Source: Mitsuaria chitosanitabida ATCC BAA-476 = NBRC 102408
Lineage (GTDB): Bacteria; Pseudomonadota; Gammaproteobacteria; Burkholderiales; Burkholderiaceae_C
DNA: 64,000 nucleotides
NCBI RefSeq assembly: GCF_001598255.1
Contig: NZ_BCYP01000010.1
Coordinates: forward strand, 62,001-126,000
Direction of reading: 5' to 3'
Every line of letters begins with the position of its first letter. Position 1 is the stretch's first letter. Positions 34,573 to 43,445 of the stretch are shown here, in pieces. The notes under the pieces were generated by a model. The model did no database searches and was not told the DNA's origin. It worked only from the letters and a program-made list of their open reading frames with translations. The position numbers and the translations under genes were made by a program.

Positions 34573-37230
34573 ATGCCAGCCAACGCCACCTCCACGCCCA
34601 AGGACACCATCGTGTCCACCGCGTCGCTCAACCAGCCGTATCGCAAGCCGCTGCCGGGCACTTCGCTCGAGTGGTTCGACGCCCGCGAGGCCGTCGAGGC
34701 GCTGCGTCCCGGCGCCTGGGCGCGCCTGTCCTACACCGGCCGCGTGCACGCCGAGAACCTCGTGCGCCGCTGCGATCCGGCGATCCTCGATGAATGCCTG
34801 ACGCAGATCGCCGAAGGCCGCAGCGATCGCGACTTCCCGTGGTTCCCCGCGCGCGTCGTCTGCCACGACATCCTGGGCCAGACCGCGCTGGTGGACCTGG
34901 CCGGTCTGCGCGACGCGATCGCCGATCAGGGCGGTGATCCGGCGCAGGTGAATCCGGTCGTCCCGGTGCAGCTGATCGTCGACCACTCGCTGGCCGTCGA
35001 GTGCGGCGGCGACGATCCGCAGGCCTTCGACAAGAACCGCGCCATCGAGGACCGCCGCAACGAGGACCGCTTCCACTTCATCGAGTGGTGCCGCACCGCG
35101 TTCCGCAATGTCGACGTGATCCCGCCGGGGAACGGGATCATGCATCAGATCAATCTGGAGCGGATGTCCCCGGTCATCCACGTCGACCGCGGCGTGGCCT
35201 ATCCCGACACCTGCGTCGGCACCGACAGCCACACGCCGCATGTGGACGCGTTGGGCGTGATCGCCGTGGGCGTGGGCGGCCTGGAGGCGGAGAACGTCAT
35301 GCTGGGCCGCGCCTCGTGGATGCGCCTGCCCGACATCGTCGGCGTCGAGCTGACCGGCCGCCGCAAGCCCGGCATCACCGCCACCGACCTGGTGCTGGCG
35401 CTGACCGAGTTCCTGCGCAAGGAACGCGTGGTCGGCGCCTATCTGGAGTTCTACGGGGACGGCGTCTCCGGCCTGACGCTGGGCGACCGCGCGACCATCT
35501 CCAACATGGCGCCCGAGTACGGCGCCACCGCCGCGCTGTTCTCCATCGACGAGCAGACCCTGAGCTACCTGCGCCTGACCGGCCGCGAGGAGGCGCAGGT
35601 CCGGCTGGTCGAGACCTACGCGAAGGCGGCGGGCCTGTGGTCCGGCGCGGGCAACACGCTGGCCAAGGCCGAGTACCCGCGCGTGCTGCGCTTCGACCTG
35701 GGCACGGTCGAGCGCAACATGGCCGGCCCGTCGAATCCGCATCGCCGTCTGCCGACCTCGGCGCTGGCCGAGCGCGGCATCGCCGGCGCCTGGACCGACG
35801 AGCCGGGCAAGATGCCGGACGGCGCGGTGATCATCGCGGCCATCACCAGCTGCACCAACACCAGCAACCCGCGCAACGTGATCGCCGCCGGCCTGCTGGC
35901 CCGCAACGCCCGCCGCCTGGGCCTGGTGCGCAAGCCCTGGGTGAAGTCCTCGCTGGCGCCGGGCTCGCGCACGGTGACGCTGTATCTGGAGGAGGCCGGC
36001 CTGCTGGACGACCTGGAAGCGCTGGGCTTCGGCGTCGTTGCCTATGCCTGCACCTCGTGCAACGGCATGTCGGGCGCGCTGGATCCCAAGATTGAGCGCG
36101 AGATCGTCGACCGCGACCTGTACGCGACGGCGGTGCTCTCGGGCAATCGCAACTTCGACGGCCGCATCCATCCGCGCGCCAAGCAGGCCTTCCTGGCCTC
36201 GCCGCCGCTGGTGGTGGCCTATGCGCTGGCCGGCACCATCCGCTTCGACATCGAGCGCGATGTGCTGGGCGTGGTCGACGGCCGCGAGATCCGCCTGCAG
36301 GACCTGTGGCCGGAGGACGCCGAGATCGATGCGCTGGTGGCCAAGTGCGTGAAGCCGGAGCAGTTCCGCCGCGTCTACGAGCCGATGTTCGCGATCGCCC
36401 CGGCCGCCGCGGCCGCGACGACGCCGCTGTATGACTGGCGCGCGCAGTCCACCTACATCCGCCGTCCCCCGTACTGGGAAGGCGCGCTGGCGGGCGAACG
36501 CACCCTGCGAGGCATGCGCGCGCTGGCGGTGCTGCCGGACAACATCACCACCGACCACCTGTCTCCGTCCAACGCGATCATGCTGGACTCCGCCGCCGGC
36601 GAGTACCTTGCCAAGATGGGCCTGCCGGAGGAGGACTTCAACTCCTACGCGACCCACCGCGGCGACCACCTGACCGCGCAGCGCGCGACCTTCGCCAACC
36701 CGACGCTGAAGAACGAGATGGTCCGCGACGCCGACGGCGCCGTGATCGCCGGCTCGCTCGCGCGTCTGGAGCCCGAGGGTCAGGTCATGCGCATGTGGGA
36801 GGCCATCGAGACCTACATGGAGCGCCGCCAGCCGCTGATCATCGTGGCGGGCGCGGACTACGGGCAGGGCTCGTCGCGCGACTGGGCGGCCAAGGGCGTG
36901 CGCCTGGCCGGCGTCGAGGCCATCGCGGCCGAGGGCTTCGAGCGCATCCACCGCACCAACCTGATCGGCATGGGCGTGCTGCCGCTGGAGTTCCAGCCCG
37001 GCACGACGCGTCTGACGCTGGGGCTGGACGGCTCCGAGACCTACGACGTGGCGGGCGAGCTGTCGCCACGCGCGACGATGACGCTGATCGTGAACCGTCG
37101 CGACGGCGAGCGCGTCGAGGTGCCGGTGCGCTGCCGCCTGGACACGGCCGAGGAGGTCGCGATCTACCAGGCCGGCGGCGTGCTGCAACGCTTCGCGCAG
37201 GACTTCCTGGCCGCGGCCGAAGCCGCTTGA
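34573..37230 (+). CDS. acnD: Fe/S-dependent 2-methylisocitrate dehydratase
   Basis: 885 aa aconitase-family enzyme that dehydrates 2-methylcitrate, with PrpF, to 2-methyl-cis-aconitate/methylisocitrate. Cluster cysteines are in ITSCTNTSNP (near residue 422) and ACTSCNGMSG. Substrate and C-terminal swivel marks include GTDSHTPHVDALG, DNITTDHLSPSNAI and ADYGQGSSRDWAAKG. AcnD rather than AcnA is indicated by the following prpF gene. The ATG at 34573 (MPANATSTPK) was chosen over 34525, where the added residues are not family-like. Confidence 0.95.
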   Translation: MPANATSTPKDTIVSTASLNQPYRKPLPGTSLEWFDAREAVEALRPGAWARLSYTGRVHAENLVRRCDPAILDECLTQIAEGRSDRDFPWFPARVVCHDILGQTALVDLAGLRDAIADQGGDPAQVNPVVPVQLIVDHSLAVECGGDDPQAFDKNRAIEDRRNEDRFHFIEWCRTAFRNVDVIPPGNGIMHQINLERMSPVIHVDRGVAYPDTCVGTDSHTPHVDALGVIAVGVGGLEAENVMLGRASWMRLPDIVGVELTGRRKPGITATDLVLALTEFLRKERVVGAYLEFYGDGVSGLTLGDRATISNMAPEYGATAALFSIDEQTLSYLRLTGREEAQVRLVETYAKAAGLWSGAGNTLAKAEYPRVLRFDLGTVERNMAGPSNPHRRLPTSALAERGIAGAWTDEPGKMPDGAVIIAAITSCTNTSNPRNVIAAGLLARNARRLGLVRKPWVKSSLAPGSRTVTLYLEEAGLLDDLEALGFGVVAYACTSCNGMSGALDPKIEREIVDRDLYATAVLSGNRNFDGRIHPRAKQAFLASPPLVVAYALAGTIRFDIERDVLGVVDGREIRLQDLWPEDAEIDALVAKCVKPEQFRRVYEPMFAIAPAAAAATTPLYDWRAQSTYIRRPPYWEGALAGERTLRGMRALAVLPDNITTDHLSPSNAIMLDSAAGEYLAKMGLPEEDFNSYATHRGDHLTAQRATFANPTLKNEMVRDADGAVIAGSLARLEPEGQVMRMWEAIETYMERRQPLIIVAGADYGQGSSRDWAAKGVRLAGVEAIAAEGFERIHRTNLIGMGVLPLEFQPGTTRLTLGLDGSETYDVAGELSPRATMTLIVNRRDGERVEVPVRCRLDTAEEVAIYQAGGVLQRFAQDFLAAAEAA

Positions 37231-37284
37231 TCGGCTCGATCTGACCCGGACATCACCGAGATCCTCGACATCATCGAAACCACC

Positions 37285-38496
37285 ATGGCATTCCTTCCTC
37301 AAGTGAAAGTCCCCGCGGTGTACATGCGGGGCGGCACCAGCAAGGGCGTGTTCTTCCGTCTGGAAGACCTGCCCGAGGCCTGCCGCGTGCCCGGCGCGGC
37401 GCGTGACCGCCTGCTGATGCGGGTGATCGGCAGCCCCGATCCCTATGGCAAGCAGATCGACGGCATGGGCGGCGCGACCTCGAGCACCAGCAAGACGGTG
37501 ATCGTGTCGCGCAGCACGCGGCCAGACCACGACGTCGACTACCTGTTCGGCCAGGTCGCGATCGACACGGCGCTGGTGGACTGGTCCGGCAACTGCGGCA
37601 ACCTGTCCGCCGCGGTCGGTCCGTTCGCGATCCAGGGCGGGCTGATCGACGCGGCCACGCTGCCGCGCGACGGCATCGCCACGGTCCGCATCTGGCAGGC
37701 CAACATCGGCAAGACCATCATCGCGAAGGTCCCGATGCGCGACGGTCAGGTGCAGGAGAGCGGCGATTTCGAGCTCGACGGCGTCACCTTCCCGGCGGCG
37801 GAGGTCGAGCTGACCTTCGTCGATCCGGGCGATGACGACGGCGACGCGGGCGAGGGCGGCGGCGCGATGTTCCCGACCGGCAAGGTGGTCGACGAGCTGC
37901 ATCTGCCCGAGGAGCTGGTGGCCGGCGGCCGACTGCGCGCGACGCTGATCAACGCGGGCATCCCGGCGGTCTTCGTCGACGCGAAGGACCTGGGCTACAG
38001 CGGCACCGAGCTGCAGGACGCGATCAACGGCGACCCGGCGGCGCTCAAGCGCCTGGAGGCGATCCGCGCGCATGCGGCGCTGCACATGGGTCTGATCAAG
38101 ACGCTGGAAGAGGCGCGCGTGCGGCAGCACACGCCCAAGCTGGCCTTCGTCGCGCCGCCCGCGAGCTATCGCGCGTCCAGCGGCAAGACGGTGGAGGCCG
38201 GCGGCATCGACGTGCTGGTGCGGGCCATGTCCATGGGCAAGCTGCACCACGCGATGATGGGCACGGCGGCGGTGGCGATCGGCACCGCGGCGGCGATTCC
38301 CGGCACCCTGGTGTGCGAGGCCGCGGGCGGCAAGCCGCTGCCGGCGGTGCGCTTCGGTCACCCGTCGGGCACGCTGCGCGTGGGCGCCGAGGCGGTCGAG
38401 GAGGGCGGCCAATGGCGCGTCACCCGCGCGGTGATGAGCCGCAGCGCCCGCATCCTGATGGAGGGCTCGGTGCGCGTGCCCGCCGAGTCGCTCTGA
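37285..38496 (+). CDS. prpF: 2-Methylaconitate cis-trans isomerase
   Basis: 403 aa PrpF, a diaminopimelate-epimerase-fold isomerase that makes AcnD able to process 2-methylcitrate. Family landmarks: VPAVYMRGGTSKGVFF at the start, MGGATSSTSKTVIVS, DWSGNCGNLSAAVGPFAI with the catalytic Cys, and RFGHPSGTLRVGAE near the end. An acidic loop (GDDDGDAGEGG, near residue 190) is longer than usual. Third enzyme of the operon, 54 bp after acnD. Confidence 0.95.
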   Translation: MAFLPQVKVPAVYMRGGTSKGVFFRLEDLPEACRVPGAARDRLLMRVIGSPDPYGKQIDGMGGATSSTSKTVIVSRSTRPDHDVDYLFGQVAIDTALVDWSGNCGNLSAAVGPFAIQGGLIDAATLPRDGIATVRIWQANIGKTIIAKVPMRDGQVQESGDFELDGVTFPAAEVELTFVDPGDDDGDAGEGGGAMFPTGKVVDELHLPEELVAGGRLRATLINAGIPAVFVDAKDLGYSGTELQDAINGDPAALKRLEAIRAHAALHMGLIKTLEEARVRQHTPKLAFVAPPASYRASSGKTVEAGGIDVLVRAMSMGKLHHAMMGTAAVAIGTAAAIPGTLVCEAAGGKPLPAVRFGHPSGTLRVGAEAVEEGGQWRVTRAVMSRSARILMEGSVRVPAESL

Positions 38497-38600
38497 ATCC
38501 AGGGCCAAGTTCCGCATGACGACCCGGCCGGCGCCCGCGTTCATCGCGATGGCGCGCGGATCGGAATCCATCCATTGATTCATTCATCGAAGAGACAACC

Positions 38601-39464
38601 ATGACATCGACCCGCAAGACCCTGCGCAAGCTGGTGAACGAGCGCCGCGGCGTGCTGGTGCCGGGCGCGTTCAACGCGCTGTCGGCCAAGGTGATCGAGG
38701 ACCTCGGTTTCGAGGCGCTGTACGTGACCGGCGCCGGCGTGACCAACATGTGGTTCGGCCTGCCGGACCAGGGCTTCATGGGCCTGGCCGAGATCGCCGA
38801 CCACACCGCCCGCATCCGCGACGCGGTGGAGCTGCCGCTGATCGTCGACGCCGACACCGGCTTCGGCAACGCGCTGAACGTGCGGCACACGGTGCGGGTG
38901 CTCGAACGCGCCGGCGCCGACTGCATCCAGCTGGAGGACCAGGTCGCGCCCAAGCGCTGCGGCCACTTCAACGGCAAGGAGGTCATCTCGACCGAGGAAG
39001 CCGTCAGCAAGATCAAGGCGGCGGTGGATGCGCGACGTGATCCGGACTTCCTGATCATGGCCCGCACCGACGCCTGCGCCACGCTGGGCTTCGAGGCCGC
39101 CATCGAACGCGCGCAGCGGTTCGCCGAGGCGGGCGCGGACATCCTGTTCGTCGAGGCGGTGACCAAGCCGGACGAGATCCGCGCGCTGCCGCAGCGCCTG
39201 TCCACGCCGCAGCTGATGAACATGGTGATCGGCGGCAAGACCCCGATCACCGACGCCAGCGAGCTGCAGCAGATGGGCTACGGCGTGGTGCTGTACGCCA
39301 ACGCGGCGCTGCAGGGCGCGGTGGCCGGCATGCAGAAGGCACTGGGCGTGCTCAAGGCCAACAAGCGCATCGACGAGGATCCGGCCCTGGTCGTGCCCTT
39401 CGCCGAGCGCCAACGCCTGGTCGGCAAGCCGGAATGGGATGCGCTGGAGAAGAAGTACACCTGA
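38601..39464 (+). CDS. Isocitrate lyase/PEP mutase family lyase (methylisocitrate lyase position)
   Basis: 287 aa TIM-barrel enzyme. It has the superfamily Mg site DADTGFG and EDQVAPKRCGH with the Cys that acts as acid in C-C lyases. Its place as the last gene of the methylcitrate operon predicts cleavage of 2-methylisocitrate to pyruvate and succinate. The sequence, however, is not that of standard PrpB (no AINAYHALMA start or SLGLPDLG); VPGAFNALSAKVIEDLGFEALYVTGAGVTNMWFGLPD is closer to oxaloacetate decarboxylase/dimethylmalate lyase-type members. Methylisocitrate lyase activity is therefore inferred from context. It follows prpF by 104 bp. Confidence 0.85.
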   Translation: MTSTRKTLRKLVNERRGVLVPGAFNALSAKVIEDLGFEALYVTGAGVTNMWFGLPDQGFMGLAEIADHTARIRDAVELPLIVDADTGFGNALNVRHTVRVLERAGADCIQLEDQVAPKRCGHFNGKEVISTEEAVSKIKAAVDARRDPDFLIMARTDACATLGFEAAIERAQRFAEAGADILFVEAVTKPDEIRALPQRLSTPQLMNMVIGGKTPITDASELQQMGYGVVLYANAALQGAVAGMQKALGVLKANKRIDEDPALVVPFAERQRLVGKPEWDALEKKYT

Positions 39465-39501
39465 CGCCTTGCGTTCGAGGCCGCCCCGTGACGCCGGCCT
39501 C

Positions 39502-39518
39502 CTGACGCGTCGCGTCAG
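39502..39518. repeat. Palindrome CTGACGCG-T-CGCGTCAG, copy 2
   Basis: Perfect 8+1+8 inverted repeat 37 bp after the lyase stop, near-identical to 12443-12459 and with the same CAG following. Could be a terminator stem, a REP-type element or a protein-binding site. Confidence 0.55.
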
Positions 39519-39592
39519 CAGCGGCGAAGGCGGGCGGCCAGGAGGGCAGCCGCGGGCCGTCGCGAGTCGGGAGACTCGCTACAGTCGGTCGC

Positions 39593-40246
39593 ATGACCGA
39601 CAGCCCCCGCGCCTGGATCCGCCTGCCCTCCGGGGCCGCGCTCGACCTGATCAATCCTTCGCCCGACGCCTGGACCGACGAGGACCTGGCGCTGCGGCTC
39701 GCGCGCACCTATCGATGGGGCGGCGAATCCGTCTGGCCGTGGCCGCTGTCGGTGGCGCAGCACTCGCTGCTGGTGCTGGCGCTGCGGCGTCAATGGGCCG
39801 AGGACGCGGGAGAACCGCTGAACCGTGAAGCCGCGCTCGCCGAGTTGCTGCACGACGCCGAGGAGGGCTTCCTCGGATTCGACTGCATTTCGCCGCTGAA
39901 GCGTGTGCTGGGCGAGCCCTTCCGCGTCGTCGGCGACCGCCTGATGCAGGCGATCTGGACGCGCTACCGCTTGCCGGACTGGACGCCGGAGACGCATGCC
40001 CTGCACAAGCGCGCCGACAGCATCGCGGCGGCCTCGGAAGCCGTGCACTGCACCGGCTGGTCCGAGCGCGAGGTCCGCGAGGTGCTGGGCATCACGCATC
40101 CCGTGCTGGCGGAGGACCTGCTGCAGACGATCCATGGCGGCAAGCCCTGGGAGCCCTGGGCGTCGGATGTGGCGGCGGAACGGTTTCTGGCGGTGTTGAA
40201 TCAGCTGGCCGCCAATCGCTCTGATCAGTATCAACAGGGGGAGTGA
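39593..40246 (+). CDS. HD-domain phosphohydrolase (YfbR-like)
   Basis: 217 aa. HD superfamily pattern: SVAQHSLLVLALRRQ (His), ELLHDAEEGFLGFDCISPLKR (HD plus following Glu), and a late Asp in KRADSIAAASEAVH. The order LPSGAALDLINPSPDAW, RWGG, SVAQHS is that of small phosphohydrolases related to 5'-deoxynucleotidase YfbR. The substrate is probably a nucleotide (family knowledge) but is unproven. Stand-alone gene. Confidence 0.78.
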   Translation: MTDSPRAWIRLPSGAALDLINPSPDAWTDEDLALRLARTYRWGGESVWPWPLSVAQHSLLVLALRRQWAEDAGEPLNREAALAELLHDAEEGFLGFDCISPLKRVLGEPFRVVGDRLMQAIWTRYRLPDWTPETHALHKRADSIAAASEAVHCTGWSEREVREVLGITHPVLAEDLLQTIHGGKPWEPWASDVAAERFLAVLNQLAANRSDQYQQGE

Positions 40247-40360
40247 CCTCCCTGAATCACTTCCCCCATCAAGTCCACATTTCGGTGGAGAGACTGACGC
40301 CCGGATCGTGAGGAAACTGCAGCCTTTCAGGTCGATGGCCTGGTGACCAAGGAGCAGTTC

Positions 40361-40795
40361 ATGACGATGACGACGAGTGACGACGGGCAAGGCGTCGAGG
40401 GCCTTTCGAAGGCCCTGCAGTTTCCGAACGCGATCTTCGGCGCGATGGCCGACGAGGACCTGGAGGCGCGGTGCGAGGACGCTGCCTGGGACAAGGTGCC
40501 GGATGAGCTTCGTCGCGTGCTCGCGCACCACCACGCGTCGGCGGACTACGTGCTGTTGATCCTCAAGCGCGCCGCGCGGTTCGCCCGACGGCACTCCCTG
40601 CGCCTCGCGGGCCCACCTTGGCTGGACATCACCTGTGTGGACGATGTGGCGGCCGGCGCCATGTACGTCGTCCCGCTCGACATGAGTCCGAAGAAGTCGC
40701 TCGTCTGGGATGAGCGCTTTCTGACTCGACTCGCCGATCAGGACCTGCTCAAGGGATTCTTCATGGTGAGCTTCTGCGGGCGCTCCGAGGCCTGA
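40361..40795 (+). CDS. Hypothetical protein
   Basis: 144 aa, not recognised. ATG 40361 is well supported by AAGGAG six bases upstream. The protein is acidic at the N-terminus, has a helical middle (LRRVLAHHHASADYVLLILKRAARFARRH) and two short hydrophobic segments near the end (AAGAMYVVPLDM; LLKGFFMVSFCG), with no signal peptide. No neighbour suggests a role. Confidence 0.65.
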   Translation: MTMTTSDDGQGVEGLSKALQFPNAIFGAMADEDLEARCEDAAWDKVPDELRRVLAHHHASADYVLLILKRAARFARRHSLRLAGPPWLDITCVDDVAAGAMYVVPLDMSPKKSLVWDERFLTRLADQDLLKGFFMVSFCGRSEA

Positions 40796-40797
40796 AC

Positions 40798-40986
40798 GGG
40801 TTCATCCATCCCGACAAGGCTTGTCGGGCGGACGTCGCCAGTCGATCGCGACGGATAGGCGAGCACCTCGCGTTGCAGCGCACGCTTCGCGTGAAGGCGG
40901 ACTACAAGATCGACCTGAGCGTGACGACACGCATGCTAGAACGGCAGGTCGACTTGGCGAGACAGCTCTTCGCGGACTGCGCCGGC
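40798..40986 (+). pseudogene. Possible remnant of a HEPN/UPF0332-like protein
   Basis: One frame reads GFIHPDKACRADV...LRVKADYKIDLSV...LARQLFADC without a start codon. The KADY motif followed by a V-rich helix and a closing A-rich helix is reminiscent of the C-terminus of HEPN-type toxin or UPF0332 proteins. The rest of the gene is absent. It may be a fragment left by deletion. Weak call. Confidence 0.2.
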
Positions 40987-41038
40987 CGCTCGGGATGGGC
41001 CAGGCAACCTGGTCGATCCCGGCCCACGGGTGCGCCGC

Positions 41039-42997
41039 TCACAGCCCCTTCATGTCATACCGGATCCCGAACCACGCCTGGCGGCCGAGGCCCTGGTAGT
41101 CCCGGACCGGTTGCACGTCGCGATCGGCGACGTTGAGCATCTTGGCCTCCAGACGCCATTGCGGCAGGAACTTCCACGACGCGCGCAGGTCCAGCACCGC
41201 GTAGGCGCCCAGGTTTCCACCCACGTCCGGACGCGCGCCGACGTCCGTCAGCGTCGCGCCCACGCTCCACGTACCGGTGTCGTAATCGGCGGAAACGCTT
41301 TCCTGATGCGCCGCGCGGCGCAGCAGGCGCGTGCGCTTGAGCTCGTCCTGCGCATCCAGGAAGTCGACCGTGGCGTTCAGGCTCAGGTTGCCGACGCGGT
41401 GCGAACCGGTCAGCGTCGCGCCCGTCATCTTGGCGCGACCCACGTTGCCCGCGCAGCCGAAGTAGCCCTTCGGGCAGTCCGTGCCCATCGGATCGGGGTT
41501 GTAGGCGATCTGGTCCCGCACCTTGTTGCGATAGACGGTCGCCGAGGCGCTCGACGCGCCCGAGGTCCAGTTCAGCCCCAGTTCGATGCTGCGGCCACGT
41601 TCCGGACGGATGGTCGGGATGCCGTACTGCGGGAAGTACAGGTCGTTGAAGCTCGGCGCGCGGAAGGTCTTGCCCGCCAGCGCGCGCACCTTCAGCTCGC
41701 TCGTCAATGCATAGCTCGCGCCCAGGTTGCCGGTCGTGTTGCCGCCGTAGGCCGAGTTGTCGTCACGGCGCAGGCTGCCCTCCAGCGCGATCGGGCCGAA
41801 CTCGCCCGTGTAGCCGGCGATGTAGGCGTTGTTGGTCCGCTTGGGCGCCGACGGGAAGACGTCCGCCCGCACCTTCTCGCTCAGATGCTCGTAGGCCAGC
41901 ACGACCTGCTGACCCGCGCCGACGCGCAGCGCGTTCTGCCAGGTGACCTGGTCGCGGTCCGTCTTGTAGCGGCTCGGGAAGCCGCCGCCGCTGAGCGAGT
42001 CATCCGTGTTGCGCGCCACCTGCGCCGAGGTCGTCCAGATCGGCGACAGCGTGCCGCGGTAGTCGGCCGCGATCGAGCGGGTCTTCAGCCTGTTGCGGAA
42101 GTCGGGCGACGGATCGGCGTTGAAGTTGGCGTCGAAGTCCGCGCTGTCGTACTGCGCATTCAGGCGGCTCTGCGTGGCGCTCAGGCCGATGCGATGGCCC
42201 TCGGCCGGTGTGAAGCCCAGGCGGGCTGCCGCGGTCGTGCGGCCGAAGCCGTCGCGGTCCGGGTTGTAGTAGCCGTTGGCGTCATGGGGACGGATCGCCG
42301 AGACGCCCTCGCTGGTCTCGCGACCGACGCTGGCCGCGTAGTCGAAGCCCGCCTGCGCGCCGCTGACGCCGAAATCGGCCTGGCGCGAGTTGTTGCCCCC
42401 GACGGCCGCGTGGCCCGTGACGCTCAGCGGGCCCTGGCCCTTCTTCGTGAAGATCTGGATCACGCCGCCCACGGCGTCCGCGCCGTACAGGCCGGAGGCG
42501 GGACCGCGCAGCACCTCGATGTGATCGATCTGGGCCAGGCTCATGGCCTCGAAGGCGGTCTGGGCCAGCGTGGCCGAACCCACGCGCACGCCGTCCACCA
42601 GCACGATCGCGCCGCTGGCGTTGTTGCCGCGGATCAGGTAGCCGGCGCTCTGGCCCGGGCCGCCGTTGCGGGTGATCTGCAGGCCGGCGTAGCGGCGCAG
42701 GGCTTCCTCGACGGTGTCGGCGCCGCCGTCGCGCAGCGTCTCTGCGTCGATCAGGACGATGTCGGCGACGCTCTTGCTCAGCGGCTGCGCTTCGCGCGTG
42801 CCGGTGACGACGACGCGATCCAGCGGCGAGCTGCTCGATTGCGCCAGCGCGGCGACGGGCACGGCGCCGAGCGCGAGCAGGGCGGCGTGGGAGAGGGCGG
42901 TCAGGGCGCCGCGCGTGGCGAGGGCCGAGACGTGGGTGGACGGACGCGAGGACGGACGCGCGAGGGACGACGCGGCGCGGGACAGGATGGGCTGCAT
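41039..42997 (-). CDS. btuB: TonB-dependent vitamin B12 receptor (BtuB-like)
   Basis: 652 aa outer-membrane receptor. A long signal region ends about residue 52 (LLALGAVPVAALAQ), followed by TonB box DRVVVTGTR, plug (ADIVLIDAETLRDGGADTVEEALRRYAGLQI; IRGNNASGAIVLVDGVRVGSATL; HIEVLRGPASGLYGADAVGGVIQIFTKKG) and a barrel that ends in a PVRDYQGLGR loop. Similar to BtuB, and the assignment is secured by the cobalamin riboswitch directly upstream. The start at 42997 (MQPILSRAAS) is preferred; 43048 would lie closer to the riboswitch. No cobalamin-processing genes follow on this strand. Confidence 0.9.
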   Translation of the reverse strand: MQPILSRAASSLARPSSRPSTHVSALATRGALTALSHAALLALGAVPVAALAQSSSSPLDRVVVTGTREAQPLSKSVADIVLIDAETLRDGGADTVEEALRRYAGLQITRNGGPGQSAGYLIRGNNASGAIVLVDGVRVGSATLAQTAFEAMSLAQIDHIEVLRGPASGLYGADAVGGVIQIFTKKGQGPLSVTGHAAVGGNNSRQADFGVSGAQAGFDYAASVGRETSEGVSAIRPHDANGYYNPDRDGFGRTTAAARLGFTPAEGHRIGLSATQSRLNAQYDSADFDANFNADPSPDFRNRLKTRSIAADYRGTLSPIWTTSAQVARNTDDSLSGGGFPSRYKTDRDQVTWQNALRVGAGQQVVLAYEHLSEKVRADVFPSAPKRTNNAYIAGYTGEFGPIALEGSLRRDDNSAYGGNTTGNLGASYALTSELKVRALAGKTFRAPSFNDLYFPQYGIPTIRPERGRSIELGLNWTSGASSASATVYRNKVRDQIAYNPDPMGTDCPKGYFGCAGNVGRAKMTGATLTGSHRVGNLSLNATVDFLDAQDELKRTRLLRRAAHQESVSADYDTGTWSVGATLTDVGARPDVGGNLGAYAVLDLRASWKFLPQWRLEAKMLNVADRDVQPVRDYQGLGRQAWFGIRYDMKGL

Positions 42998-43098
42998 GGC
43001 GAAGAGGAACTGCGAGGGCTGCACTGGACCGCTTCCCCGCGGTCGCATGCGACATGGAGCACCGCGCGCCTGGGGCGCATGCGGCGGCTCCGCCTGTT

Positions 43099-43322
43099 GG
43101 CCGGTATCCGGGCTGTCGGAATCGAACCCGTGTCGCCTTCCCGGGCGGCGAGCCCAGTGGTCTCAGGACACGTGCCGCGCGCCGTCGAGGTCCGGATCGG
43201 ACGTCGTGCGCGCCTTCCGCTTACCGTTGCGGGGGCAGCTCAGGTTGGGGCCTCGGCCGCGATGGGCGCGGCCCTTCCTGATTCCCGTTGAACTGCGCCG
43301 GAGGATTCCGGCAGCGAGCACC
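43099..43322 (-). promoter_or_regulatory. Cobalamin (adenosylcobalamin) riboswitch
   Basis: On the minus strand: GGTGCTCGCTGCCGG at the 5' side, GGGAATCAGGA, the B12-box core AACCTGAGCTGCCCCCGCAA followed by CGGTAAGC, then CCTGAGACCACTGG, CGGGAAGGCG, and closing GATTCCGACAGCCCGGATACCGGCC. All conserved blocks are present in order. It ends about 100 bp before the btuB start, and B12 binding should repress expression. Confidence 0.95.
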
Positions 43323-43445
43323 AACGGGGCGGGATCTTAGCGAGCCCACTGATGCGTCCGCGCCACGCCGGGTGTGCTTGTCCCTCGCGCGATGCTCATG
43401 GGGACCGATGCGTCCGGCCGCGCGGAGGCGTCGGCCGCGCGGGGC

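Noticed and set aside
34396-38583. A 1395-codon open frame antisense to prpC, acnD and prpF
   Set aside because: His/Arg/Gln-rich sequence with no domain; the plus strand has four unmistakable enzymes.
40343-40361. GTG start at 40343 for the 144-aa hypothetical
   Set aside because: The AAGGAG at 40349-40354 is correctly spaced for ATG 40361, not for the GTG.
43115-43145. A tRNA-like T-arm (GGTTCGATTCC) on the minus strand
   Set aside because: No acceptor or anticodon stem fits; it is the 3' part of the cobalamin riboswitch.
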